Origin: Sepiola atlantica
Taxonomy: Eukaryota > Mollusca > Cephalopoda > Sepiida > Sepiolidae
Assembly: GCA_963556195.1 (NCBI GenBank)
Contig: OY744528.1
Location: forward strand, 63,700,646 to 63,764,645
Length of the DNA stretch: 64,000 nt
Reading direction: 5' to 3'
Shown here: positions 24,165 to 34,760 of the stretch, piece after piece
Numbering within the stretch: position 1 is the first letter of the stretch
How the letters are laid out: every line of letters begins with the position of its first letter
The notes under the pieces: generated by a model
Databases searched by the model: none
Told to the model about the DNA's origin: nothing
What the model saw: only the letters and a program-made list of their open reading frames with translations
Translations under genes and position numbers: made by a program

Positions 24165-24771
24165 CACGACACATAAAATGAATTCCCCGAACAAAAAAGT
24201 TTTACACTATTTTTATGTCTTCTTACGAAGATTAAAATCGATATATAATAATAACACACCTTATGTCTAGAATGCGTATTCCAATTTTGATCAAAATCCA
24301 TTACATGATTTGGTTTTTTAAAATATATAACCTTTAAGCTGCAAGCAGAAATTGAAATTCAATGAAAACTATCTTGATTGAATAACTCTGCAATTCTGAT
24401 GTAGATCTGAAATATTTGAATTGTTAAATCGGATGTTGTGTCCATGTTATGTCCCCTATAATCACTTTTTAATATACTTCAAAGAAACTGAAATTTGATG
24501 AATATTTATAAATTTTTGTCTAATATCTATTATTAAAACTTCACAAAAATTGGAGCTATCTGAATATTTACGAAAGTCTTAAACTATTTTTACGCCTTTT
24601 TCATGAAACAAAATTCAACTAAATACAGACCATCTTACGACCTTTTACGCTTAGCAGCTGCATTTCAAAATTCATAGTGATCGGTTAATTAGTTTAGGAG
24701 TGAATCCTTTACATACAAATATATAAACATACCCACATACTTAACATTATATAAATAGAGACTAGCTGAAA
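24165..24771 (-). repeat. Helitron-like family A, inverted copy
   Basis: The minus strand begins TCTCTATTTATATAATG directly at the right edge (24771). It shares the ACTCCTAA..AATTAACCGATCA block, the AGTTTCTTTGAAGTAT block and the distal GACATAAAAATAG block with the plus copies. Its start lies immediately after a CTAG terminus on the minus strand, consistent with two Helitron-like elements joined head to tail. Confidence 0.5.
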
Positions 24772-24830
24772 TACTCGTTCCGGTACGGGTACATAATATC
24801 AATGTAGCTTTAGGCTATTTAACAATGTCG
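24772..24830 (-). mobile_element. Helitron-like 3' terminus
   Basis: On the minus strand GTACCCGTACCGGAACGAG is followed by TATTTCAG and CTAG, then a T. The sequence can form a small GC-rich hairpin before CTAG, as Helitron 3' ends do. Confidence 0.4.
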
Positions 24831-25090
24831 GACCGACAAATACGTTGAACTCTCGCTTACCTCATCTTTTATATCTTCGTCTTCACAATCCATGGGCGAA
24901 GTTACTAAAAAAATCCGAATAATTGCCGTTTTCTGGGTAGGCTGTAATTTTGAGTGGTAGGTATGTTAAGCTTTTCAATCTTCTCATTGTATCCATCATC
25001 ATTCGACTATCAATCTATTCATCTCATGAGCGTTTTTCAGCCGTGATAAGTAGTGACTCATTAGTATAAAAAGTGCTCTTGAACGTGCTG
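24830..25090 (+). repeat. Dispersed repeat, family F copy 1
   Basis: CATTCGACTATCAATCTAT followed by CATCTCAT and later GTATAAAAAGTGC is shared with 26968-27110. The upstream CTCGCTTACCTCAT..TTCGTCTTCACA resembles 30775-30830. Confidence 0.5.
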
Positions 25091-26965
25091 GACTAGTGCA
25101 ATTTCGTTTCGTTTATTCTCCGTTTTGTATTATCTCCTTTTACCCATGTAAAGTCAATGGTTTACTCGATATTTTAAACTCTATTGTCTATATTATTTTG
25201 TTATTGCTATTTATTTATTTTAATCATGTTCGCATTGAATAATCGTGGTGAGTGACAAAGCAGGAGCTATTAAATTACTGTAATATAGATGTATTCCTCA
25301 CAAGCTCGATTGTGTTATATTCAAATGTTCAAAACATTCTTTCTCTGATAAATTATTTGTTTAAACATTCGTTACAGTCTTCTAATGCAATCCACTCAAA
25401 TTTAGGGTCAATGATGAAAGTGTTTCGTTAATGGCCTTAAAAACCTAAATGAATATAATAAACCAGACTAGCAACACCTCGGGCTTAGAAGTAGTTGTAA
25501 AAGAATTGCGGCAATTGTCGTTAAGAGCTACCATGGCCTGGAACCCGGGGATCGTTTTATGTTGAATGAATATACGAAACTGATCCCTATTCTAATTACT
25601 AAAGAAATCGCCTAGACTAGTAGAATTTAATTTAATAGAATTTAATTTTGTGAAGTGAAAAGGGGGTAATTAAGCAAAGGGTGTTTATCTACAAGTCTAC
25701 CTACAATCATATTTGTCTTATTTAGTTAAGCTAAATAAAATGAGGTAACTCCGTTTGAACTAAAACACAAATTAATTGAAGCAAAATTGCTCTCGTCAGG
25801 GAAGCTCAAAAGTATTCAACAAAGAGCAAACATGTCGTTACAATCAGATGTTTATACGTATTTATACAATACCTGCGATACCTGTTCAACTCTTAGATAT
25901 TGAACGACTCACCCCACTAGTCGATAAACTAGTTTAGAACAGCAAGCAATTAATGGTCGACGGGGGTATACTTTTTGAATCTGAAGTGAGGATTACACGA
26001 CTATGGGAATTAATAGAAACAGATATTACGTCACTAGGCTCAAAGAGAGATATTGGGGGTGAGAAGACGTCAGGTTTTTGGGAACACGCAACGCATGAAC
26101 ATGAACCTTGAGATGGGCTGAAAAATATTATAAAACAATGATCATCGATCTATCAACCCACTCCACCCACTTCACTAATCAGCGATTTGGAACGAAGATC
26201 AAATTGAATAAACCTCTTCGGTTTTCCATCAGTTTTTAGTCGACGTAGGCCTTTTTGAAAGTATAAATAAGGAGCTTTAATTTCTGGTAGCAAGCCCTAA
26301 GATTTGAAAAATCGCGCAGCGACGCATGCAACAACAAGCAATTACACTTTTCATGTTCTTTGTAATAATAACAGCAACTTGGTTTTCTGCGTGTATGGCA
26401 CAAGGTTGAAACGCAAGACCATGACAGGATCATGATGATAAGAAACTCTTCGGCTCTTTAATAACAGGAGGCATTCAGACCCTGAAATAAATCATAGAAA
26501 TCAAACATATACTAAAGTTGTAAACATTCTCTGAAAATAAAGTGTACATAACTGATAAAGTCATCGACTGAGACCAAAAAAAAAAACATTAAAAAAAGTT
26601 GAGCTCGGGATTTCTTAAAATTGTTGAAAGTTTTTTTTTTCAAATTGTGAGAGTCAGAATAAGATTGTCCTTTAACAAAAATGAAAAACTCATTAAACTT
26701 ACAGATAAAACATATTCGTGTGGATATTTATGCTACCCTAGGAACACCTTGAAAACGTAACAAATATAACATGGACACGTATAGAAACGGATAATGTTGT
26801 TAAGTAATACTCATTTTTAAGTGACACTCTTCTGGGGTTAAAGGTGTAATCAAGACTACAAGCGATACTAACCAGGCATAAGATTAAAAAAAAGTACTTA
26901 TGTTGACGGAACGAGAACAACAGGTTTCCGTGTTAGGTTGCTGTTTTTATTAAGTGAAATGTGTA
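25091..26965. other. Unassigned sequence
   Basis: No gene, RNA or repeat recognised in 1.9 kb. Minus frames at 26236-26433 and 26738-26920 lack any recognisable domain. Confidence 0.35.
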
Positions 26966-26967
26966 GA

Positions 26968-27110
26968 TTTTTAATTCCCTCATATTATTCATTATCATTC
27001 GACTATCAATCTATCCATCTCATTAACCCTAACCCTAACCGTAACCCTAATAATCGAGTATTATTGTCTTCATAAGTTGTAACTCATTGGTATAAAAAAG
27101 TGCAGAATGT
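26968..27110 (+). repeat. Dispersed repeat, family F copy 2, with telomere-like tract
   Basis: It matches 24990-25075 on both sides of a short segment. Here that segment contains CCCTAACCCTAACCGTAACC (about 27024-27051). Copy 1 has unrelated sequence at the same point, so the telomere-like tract looks inserted or substituted. Confidence 0.55.
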
Positions 27111-27132
27111 TATTTTCAGTCACATGTTTATA

Positions 27133-28368
27133 TCAGGTTGGAAAGAAAGTAATATCGTATTTTTTACTTTGTCACTTCGCAGTCTCCTAAGTTGTACACA
27201 ATTCTAGAGTGTTTGGTGAATTGGTGTCTTAATATCTTGCTTTGCCTTTCAGATATAGTAATTAGTTGGAAAATATCAAGTTTAACGGTCTCAGTCGTCA
27301 AAAAATGGATATTAGTGAGGAGCATCTGAGACATTGCATGCTCTATGAATTCAAAAAGGGAAACTCAACTGCAGAAGCTACAAGGAATATTGGAACTGTC
27401 TATGGGATAAATTTTCTGAATGATCGAAAATGTCAACGGTATTTGCAAAAATTTCTTCTGGAGACTTTAACCTGTTAGATCGACGACGTTCGGTAAGGCC
27501 AAAATCAATTGATGAAGACGCCATTAAAGACGCTGTACAGGCCAAGCTAAAGTTAACCAGCAGAGAATTAGCTCAATAATTCAATACAACCTATTTTACA
27601 ATTATTTCATGTCTTCACCGGTCAGGAAAAGTTTCAAAACTTGGACTCTGGGTTATCCACGATTTGACCGACGTTCAACGAAATCAAATATTGACTGTTT
27701 CCTCATCTTTGCTTTCCAGGAATCATCAAGAACCAATTTTGCAAAAAATTGTGACTGGAGATTAAAAATAGGTTCTTTACAAGAATACCCAACGCAAAAG
27801 ACAATGGTCATACCGAAATCAAAGTCCACAGCTTGTTCCAAAAAAAAACTACACCCAAAGAAGGTTATGCTCTCTTTATGGTGGGAGATGAGAGGACTGA
27901 TTCATTATGTGTTTCCAAAGCCTAATCAAACAATCATAGCAGTAAAATATTTATCGCAGCTGGATGATCTAATAATTGCTCTATCAAAAAACGACCAGCA
28001 TTACTCAATAGGAAGGGTGTAGTGCTTCAACATGATAACGCGAAACCTCACACAGCAAAACTCACTCAAAATAGGGACATGAGTTTCAATTGTAAAGTTT
28101 GGCCTCATCCACGTTATTCACTTGACATTGCTTCATCCGACTACCATCTTTTCCGGCCGTTGCAGCATCACTTAAAAAATAAAATTCATGAAAATGACGA
28201 CCGACTCAAAAATAACCTGAATTTGTTTTTCTTTTAAAAATTGATCGTTGGGCAGAAGTCATAGCAAATGAGGGAAATTATTATAAAGATTAAAAATTCC
28301 CCAATGTGTATGTTTCAGATTAAATAAATGTGTTGGATAAAAACGACATTACTTTCTTTCCAACCTGA
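27133..28368 (+). mobile_element. mariner element with intact terminal inverted repeats
   Basis: The left end TCAGGTTGGAAAGAAAGTAA and the reverse complement of the right end are identical over the first 21 bases; similarity continues for about 28. TA flanks both sides (27131-27132 and 28369-28370), the expected target duplication. The length of 1,236 bp suits mariner (about 1.3 kb). The terminal inverted repeats appear conserved although the gene inside is dead. Confidence 0.93.
27266..28237 (+). pseudogene. mariner DD34D transposase, inactivated
   Basis: The N-terminal helix-turn-helix region is recognisable (HLRHCMLYEFKKGNSTAEA). It is followed after a frameshift near 27450 by LLDRRRSVRPKSIDED. 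The catalytic core keeps all three acidic positions: VTGD with Asp at 27760-27762, DNAKPHTA with Asp at 28034-28036, and SDYHLF with Asp at 28139-28141. The last two are 35 codons apart, so 34 residues lie between them, the mariner DD34D signature. Directly after the first Asp, codons expected for Glu and Trp are TAA (27763) and TAG (27769). Another frameshift separates the first and second catalytic positions. The protein cannot be made; the copy could only be mobilised in trans. Confidence 0.92.
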
Positions 28369-28519
28369 TACATATCAATACACTGTTTTGAATATCTGTT
28401 CCATGTTCAAAATTCCGTATAGATTCCGGAATTCGACATAAAGTTGTTCGAATAATCTAAATTATACAAAACAATACGGGTAAAAACAATAAATATAGTA
28501 TTACTATTAAATATGAATG

Positions 28520-28910
28520 TGTTTTTCTTTCTTAGGGGTATGGTACGGTTTCGGTGGTATCCCGCTAAATGGCAAAGTTTCCCCCCAAAAATATGAACAC
28601 GTTACTCACCCTATCGCCTACAATACGCATTCCATAATTCATAAGAGATAAGCTTAATGATGTAAGAGTTTACAAAACACATACATAGTATTGATGATCA
28701 CGCGCGAGTACCTATCTTAATAAAAATGTATTAATTAAAAGTATATGTAGAGCAGTTCTTTTATCCATTATTTCTTTGTATTTAATTATTTAATAGTTTT
28801 TTACAGGGTGCGAGTTTGTTTAAGCTTACAAAAATGATAATATGCCCATGTAACTTATCCGTCTGCCGAAAATATATATCCCAAAATTAATAATGATAAG
28901 TTAATAAAAA
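28520..28910 (+). repeat. Dispersed repeat, family C, two tandem units
   Basis: Unit 1 at 28535-28660 closely resembles 13195-13320. A diverged second unit begins near 28806 (GGGTGCGAGTTTGTTTAAGC) and repeats the block order down to AATAATGATAAG. Confidence 0.55.
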
Positions 28911-28919
28911 ATTAAATAA

Positions 28920-28921
<2 letters not shown>

Positions 28922-28977
<56 letters not shown>

Positions 28978-28980
28978 CAT
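28922..28980. repeat. (TA)n microsatellite
   Basis: A TA array with a TACATA interruption near 28961. Confidence 0.95.
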
Positions 28981-29038
28981 TCCGTAAATGTTAACATTTA
29001 CAAATGAAATAAGGTGCCTATCTTACTTACCGTGTAGC

Positions 29039-29098
29039 CTATTTCAAGATTGATACTAATACGTTCTAATGAACGTATTAGTATCAATCTTGAAATAG
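29039..29098. repeat. Perfect 28-bp inverted repeat with 4-nt loop
   Basis: The left arm (29039-29066) and right arm (29071-29098) are exact reverse complements, separated by TAAT. The arm core is GATTGATACTAATACG. The whole 60-bp palindrome sits between two (TA)n arrays. It would fold into a stable hairpin as DNA or RNA. Confidence 0.95.
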
Positions 29099-29104
29099 CT
29101 CTCT

Positions 29105-29107
<3 letters not shown>

Positions 29108-29176
<69 letters not shown>
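29108..29176. repeat. (TA)n microsatellite
   Basis: A pure TA array of about 34 units, ten bases after the hairpin. Confidence 0.97.
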
Positions 29177-29178
<2 letters not shown>

Positions 29179-29248
29179 CTTCATTCAATTTTTACGTATA
29201 TAAAAGTAATCAATATTATTTACCGCTTAGGAAGTCTAAAATACTGAT

Positions 29249-29251
29249 ATA

Positions 29252-29309
<58 letters not shown>
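29249..29309. repeat. (TA)n microsatellite
   Basis: A TA array with one TGTA interruption near 29257. Confidence 0.95.
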
Positions 29310-29311
<2 letters not shown>

Positions 29312-29732
29312 AAAGGGGATACCTTATGATACATCGACTAGTTATAAAGCAATCAGATTTAAAACAATAGATAAAGCGATGCAATAATTTTAATATATAA
29401 AACATTACTTTTTTGTTCATCAGATATTTCGACGAACACATGTATTCCTCACCGGCTACAGTGATTTTTTTTTCTTCATTGTCGGCATCCAAGATCGACA
29501 GAGCCGACCTGAGTGCACGAGGTACTGATGTAAATGGGAGAGTTATTTTTTGTAAGTCAGAGTAGTACTGGTAGCAAGCGAGCTGATTCTTGTCATAGTG
29601 GTTATTTGTTGCAATATTTTGATTGTTGTCGAGAAGCAACGTATTAAGTAAACTACAACTCAAAAAAACCACTAAAGATACGATAATATCACCATTGGCA
29701 TTCCAATGTTGGTCTCAGTAATATACTTATTA
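29310..29732. other. Unassigned sequence
   Basis: The minus frame over this stretch (150 codons, 29220-29672) ends in microsatellite-derived Tyr/Ile. Its other part matches no domain that I know. Confidence 0.35.
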
Positions 29733-29830
29733 TCTATATAATAATACGCTAAGACAGTTTATGTTCATAAGTACGTTATCACCTTTCACACACATTTAAA
29801 AGAATAAGATAGGTCGACCGTAAAAAGTAT
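29733..29830 (+). mobile_element. Helitron-like 5' end
   Basis: TCTATATAATAATACGC preceded by A is identical to the start at 34102. The following GTTATCACCTTTCACACACA also recurs at 34650. No 3' terminus was identified. Confidence 0.4.
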
Positions 29831-29839
29831 TGGTTATTA

Positions 29840-30240
29840 AACTGATGTCGCTAACGTAAATAATTCCGACTTCATCCATATTAAAATGAATTGTTTCAAA
29901 ATAAAATGATGTCGTCCCGTCAACTATAACGGTACATTTTTTTTAGTAAACACATTTTTTTTAAAATGATGTTCGTTTTATTTATTTGAAGAATATCTAT
30001 CTGATAAACTATTTTTACGGTAAGAAGGCAGAATATTTACTGATTTTAAAAATAATTAAATTGCTTCAATTTTTAATTCATATAAAAAGAAGAGACATAT
30101 TCTTTTTATTTATTTAAAGGATATTTAGCTGACAACCAACATTATTTTACGGAATAAGGAAAAGTCATTTCCTAATGAGATTGACGTTAACAAACATTTA
30201 TGATTTAAAAGATAATATATTTTTAACAGTATATTATACA
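29840..30240. repeat. Dispersed repeat, family D copy 2, internally repeated
   Basis: Two units about 130 bp apart share TTTATTTATTT(G/A)AAG.ATAT and TTTACGG. The second resembles 12830-12960. Confidence 0.4.
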
Positions 30241-30284
30241 GACTGATGTAGCAAGCACTGTTGACTTTCCAAAGGTCACGATAG

Positions 30285-30332
30285 TAATTATTATTATTAT
30301 TATTATTAGTAGTAGTAGTAGTAGTAATAGTA
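30285..30332. repeat. Compound (ATT)n-(AGT)n microsatellite
   Basis: About eight ATT units change by single substitution into about six AGT units. Confidence 0.9.
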
Positions 30333-30440
30333 TTATGAATGCTCTATTTTAGAGTATTGTACATTTTTTAAACATAAACTATTTTCCTATTAAAAATCTG
30401 GTAACATTTGTTACAAAATAAGATGTTTTGCTATGAGAGG

Positions 30441-30576
30441 TTATTATTGATTTTATTGACTATTTATTTTATTGACAGTATATTTCATTTAAAAATGAGT
30501 TTATTGACTGTTTATTTTATTTATACGTTATTTCATTGGCAATTTAGTTTATTGACAATTAATTTTAATGACAAAT
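30441..30576 (+). repeat. TTTATTGACA minisatellite, left block
   Basis: Irregular repeats of TTTATTGACAATTAAT-like units of about 16-30 bp. The same motif, in the same orientation, resumes at 31436. Confidence 0.75.
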
Positions 30577-30599
30577 CGTAAACTGGAAGTCATCCTTCC

Positions 30600-31340
30600 G
30601 TTTACCACCAGTAAGGGATTATTACCAATGGCGTACTGCACCGTTTCTACCTTCCACTGGATATTTTATTGATAATGAACAACAACATCGCAGTGGGCAT
30701 ATCAACCTTGGTGTAATACTGGACATAAAGAGAGTAGAAATTGGACATTGGGGTTTCATTCGGCAGCCTCGTAACACTCGCTTCCCTTATTCTGTGCTTT
30801 AGTCTTCACATTCCATGAGTAATGTTGCTGTTTTCTTGGTCAGAATCTATCAAATTAACACTCATCGTTGGCTAGTTTTGAACTTGAAGTACTATATATG
30901 TTCAGCCCCTTATATCAAGTGGCTCTAATAATTTCAAAAACCCTCTATCATTCATGAAGCATTTTATAAAGGTAAAGGAGAAGGTTGCTACACGGAACAA
31001 ATTGCTGACTTAACTAAACAATTCAAACTGTAGATATGACACTGTAGATAGGCACAGCAGTATTAGCACTTTGTTACTCTGCCACTGAATACATTGCTGC
31101 AGTTTGGGCTGCATCGTGCCATGTCAAATCAATCGACCCAGAACTAAATGATGCATACAGCAGAATGACTGGAGCACTAAGATAAACCTCACTACCACCA
31201 ATAAAAAGATTGGCTAGCATGACTCTTCTCAATATCTGAAACAATGCCCATATGAGAACCCAGAAACGCAAACAGAAAACCGATAGAATACACCCTCTAT
31301 CTGGCCATGGACAACCAAGAGGCAGATTGAAATCAAAGAA
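30600..31340 (+). pseudogene. LINE RT C-terminal remnant between minisatellite blocks
   Basis: LGVILDIK at about 30711 matches the LGVTLD motif that follows the YADD loop in LINE reverse transcriptases. About 200 bp of family F-like sequence intervenes. Then KEKVATRNKLL resumes at about 30972, followed by TAVLALCYSATEYIAAVWAA from 31054 and SRMTGALR at about 31165. This is the thumb and downstream region of a Jockey-like ORF2. Stops are present and the YADD motif is absent. Confidence 0.65.
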
Positions 31341-31435
31341 GCAGTTTCATGACCAAATAGAGCATTGACCAAATACAGGTCACAGATGGAATGATTGGAA
31401 TGACTAATTAACGAAACAATCTAAGACCACAGAGA

Positions 31436-31595
31436 ACAATACATTTATTGGCATATTATTTTATTGACAATTAATTTTACAATTATTTTATTGACAGTTT
31501 GTTTCATTGACAACAAATTTTATTGACAACAAATTTTCGTGATAGTTTGTTTCATAGACAATTGATTTTATAGACAGTTAATTTCATAAACAATA
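31436..31595 (+). repeat. TTTATTGACA minisatellite, right block
   Basis: Units such as TTTATTGACAATTAATTTTA and TTTCATTGACAACAAAT. Equivalent to the block at 30441-30576 on the other side of the LINE remnant. Confidence 0.75.
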
Positions 31596-31599
31596 CATG

Positions 31600-31960
31600 C
31601 CTCGTGTCCGCAATTCTAGTACATATACTTTTCTCTATGCCTTTTCTTAAAGGTCTATCTGGTACTTTTCCAAGTGTTCATAAATTAGACTGAGGGAACC
31701 TTTTGGTATGATTGTGGTTTTCATGTTTTATATTTTGCTTTTTCTATTTCAAGGTCGTTATATTTGGGCGAGTTTCTGAAATTTGTGAAGTTATACATTC
31801 TAATCAACATGCACTGGCATGTTTGTAAAGAATGGATACTTTTTATTTCTCTCTTTAGAAGAGCCCTGACGCTAATGGTTACATGACTTTTGCTTTTGGC
31901 TTATTTTGAAAGGTCTGCCAAGACATGTGTTGTGGTAATCTTATGATTAGGCTTTACAAA
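31600..31960 (-). pseudogene. RLE-type LINE, C-terminal endonuclease remnant
   Basis: The minus strand gives KERNKKYPFFTNMPVHVD, then after two stops HKFQKLA, then a frameshift into KYNDLEIEK. It aligns with the PDIVI-K, LIDM-VP-D, KL-KY-DLEIE order of the copy at 17650-18590. It is heavily mutated and no endonuclease activity is possible. Confidence 0.55.
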
Positions 31961-31969
31961 ATGCAGAAC

Positions 31970-32220
31970 AAACGCCACTGTAGAATGCATCGGAAAATGG
32001 TGGACGGCTTTCTGTGTGCGTTTATGTGAGGACAGAAACAGAGCTTTTTATGCGAATACACGACATCAATGGGTTCAATTTTCTTGATTAAGTAATAGAA
32101 TGATTTTTATATCATTATAACCAGCATTTTGTCTGTTTTTCTTGGAGGGGATGATGATATCTTTGGCAGGGTTCTTCTTACAAGAGACTTATCTTTTTTA
32201 CCTGTTTCAGCATTGTCCTC
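31970..32220 (+). repeat. Dispersed repeat, family G copy 2
   Basis: AATGCATCGGAAAATGGTGG and the following 240 bp correspond to 12230-12460. Confidence 0.5.
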
Positions 32221-32229
32221 ATAATGATG

Positions 32230-32765
32230 AGAAAAAGCGGGTATCTGTCTCTATTGTAATTATAGTTTGGCTGTGATAGAAGTTCTATCTAACTTCATAT
32301 TCGAAATAAGTATATAGATTATCCATCTGATTCATATATTAAATAAGTAAACAACAGACGACATTGAAGGTTAATAGAAATACTTTTTAGTTTTTGCTGT
32401 GTTGAAAAGGAATAAAAATAGCTAAGAGTGAATCTTTAGTAAACGGAGGACACCACGCATCTTTGTAGATGTTATCATGTCGTTTGCAAGTTAGAAGTGC
32501 CAACGACAGAACATCCTGCTCGTACAATCTTGAAACTACAACTAAGGCGGGGAAAAACCAGACTGTGGGTGCTAGAAGTAGTCCACCAAATTGTATTCTT
32601 ACGCCATCATTCAGTAACACACCTGTCTATTTCCGTAAAAAGAATAGTACACAAAAATATGTGACGTACACATCTTAAACTGTGAAACCAGTGATGGTTT
32701 CCGGATCTGTGCACACAGACTCATTCAGTGCGGGTTAGTTATTGGCCATACAGTTGTTAATGTTA
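32230..32765. other. Unassigned sequence
   Basis: Frames on both strands at 32387-32678 overlap one another and show no domain. Confidence 0.35.
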
Positions 32766-32769
32766 CCAA

Positions 32770-33260
32770 TGAGATTATGTTTTCGGTCGAGTTTGTCATG
32801 AGCGTCCACATCGCTTGCCCAACCGGCATCAAACTTGGTCAAAATAGCAGTCATAGTCTCTCTTAGAAGTGATTTAATTTTGGCATATCTAGGTAAATGT
32901 TTAGGGTCACAGAAAGGGTTAAAATCACACATTTAGCGATGAATTTGATTTTGTTCAGCGTATAGATTCGCTAGTTGGCTGATATTTTAACCAATGAAGT
33001 CCCGCATCTAAGATAACTCGAAATTGTGACGGAATTTCAAGGATCGATTTTTTCAAATTCGATCATAACTCTAACCACCCTGCCAACTGTCAGCCTGATC
33101 AACTAAATTTTAAAAAAAATTATCAACGTTTCCATGGCATAGCTTCGGGAATACTTCACACAATATGCAAAAGTAAAACAAAGATAATATTTCAGCCCAT
33201 CCTCACTTAGTCAGGTGCTGGTATACAGTCTCACGCGTGACTTATGTTATTGTTTTAGTT
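32770..33260 (+). repeat. Dispersed repeat, family H copy 1
   Basis: TTATGTTTTCGGTCGAGT, then CCACATCGCTTG, then AAACTTGGTCAA, and about 300 bp later TTTCCATGGCATAGCTTCGG. All four blocks recur in order at 42925-43230. The family is not identified. Confidence 0.65.
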
Positions 33261-33264
33261 GAGC

Positions 33265-34100
33265 TATTGCTATTTGTTTTGAACATACTTTTCACAATTT
33301 TGGCTTTTTTGGGTATTGCGTTTTTAAGTTAACGTTCTTGCATTAATTCATTTTTTAGTTATATTGAAATATAGTAAACAGTCACTAAAGCGTAAATAGA
33401 AAATAAAAACACCAAATAATTAATTACAAAGTAAGTAGATTTAAATTATCTATTGGCCCGTACACTTTTAACGTGTGGAAAGTGTTTGTAAGTTTTTAAA
33501 ATTTATTTCAGAATTGTATGTCTTATTAACACACGAACTCAACATGGCGACCGAATTTATGGTTTTAATTTGCTAAACTTAGGCGATTAGGTGTGGTTTT
33601 ACGAGGTATGTTTGGGGGGAGAGGGCTTGCTACTCGGCCTTATTGTTAGTGGAAGAGTAAGTATTTTTTACATGAATTAAACCAAAGAAAGGTCTCACGT
33701 GTTAACTATTTTGGTTGTAGTGTGACAATAAAGCACATGAACATCGAAAAATTCTAAAATTAAAATTACAAAATGTTTCACCACGTTACTACCATACAGG
33801 TCGGTAGATGATAAAATCTGACTGCGTTTTGGTAAAATAATGAAATTTTACCGTTTTGTGCGTTTCCTGCAATTTTACACATGATCGCATCTGTGTGGTA
33901 TTCTATTTCAACATATTGATGGAGGCCTAGAGTTGTGATTGTATAGAACAACTCGAGTTTAATTAATTCTCCCGACCACCATCTTTCGGTACGAAAAGAT
34001 AACGTCACTTTTACGGTGGTGAATTCGGGAAGAACTCAATAGTTGGTGTCATCTCACATCGATTCTTTTAAGATCTTGTTTTATTGTTCCTGTTGTCGTT
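33265..34100. other. Unassigned sequence
   Basis: No gene recognised. The minus frame 33778-34008 (76 codons) has no known motif. Confidence 0.35.
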
Positions 34101-34101
34101 A

Positions 34102-34604
34102 TCTATATAATAATACGCAAGTTTATGTTCGTTCATACGTAATCCCTCTCTTCCTATTTTTTAAAGATTGGGTAGCCTTATTGAGGAAATGCAATGCAAA
34201 CATGTCGAACGTTAAACTCGAATTAAAGTACACTTTCTTGACCTTCGGGCTAGAATCAAGTGTTTACATTTATTTGCAAATATTCAAAGTATAGTATATG
34301 TTCTGCCAAAATATGTTACAAAATATCGTGTGGTTTGCGTTCGCGCCAGACATCCATAGAATGAAAATATGACAAAGACTCCACCAAGAGTATTGGCAGT
34401 ATACCTTCATAAACAAATATATTCTGAAACTACTTCAACCGGATTATTTAGATAAGTATGTTTCAGTTTGAACAAAGATAGAACTATAATATCGTTGGAT
34501 CTGCTTTCGCGCCGGACGCCCATTAGATGAAAATATTTTTAAGCAGGGCAGCAATATACAAAAGATGGAAAATATAACCATAAAATGTCCGCGAGTCCCG
34601 CTAG
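34102..34604 (+). mobile_element. Small Helitron-like element, 503 bp
   Basis: It starts TCTATATAATAATACGC after a host A, and ends with GTCCGCGAGTCCCGCTAG, a GC-rich pre-terminal stretch plus CTAG. An internal duplication is visible: TTCGCGCCAGACATCCAT at about 34342 and TTCGCGCCGGACGCCCAT at about 34508. There is no coding capacity. The next copy's start (CTATATATGAATACGCTAAG) follows one base after CTAG. Terminal features fit a non-autonomous Helitron, which has no inverted repeats or target duplication to test. Confidence 0.5.
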
Positions 34605-34760
34605 ACTATATATGAATACGCTAAGACATTTTATATTTGTCCGAACGTTATCACCTTTCACACACATAAAAAATGTCTATCAATCTCAGTCAAGATACGT
34701 CGTAAATTGTGTGCCCTTACGAGAAAAAAAAACAATTAAATAAAGGCGTAAAAATAAAGA
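34605..34760 (+). mobile_element. Second Helitron-like 5' end, head to tail
   Basis: GAATACGCTAAGACA and GTTATCACCTTTCACACACA match the 5' region at 29733. It directly follows the CTAG end of the previous element. Confidence 0.4.

Noticed and set aside
31074..31271. 65-codon minus frame
   Set aside because: Antisense shadow of the plus-strand LINE remnant (CYSATEYIAAVW region).
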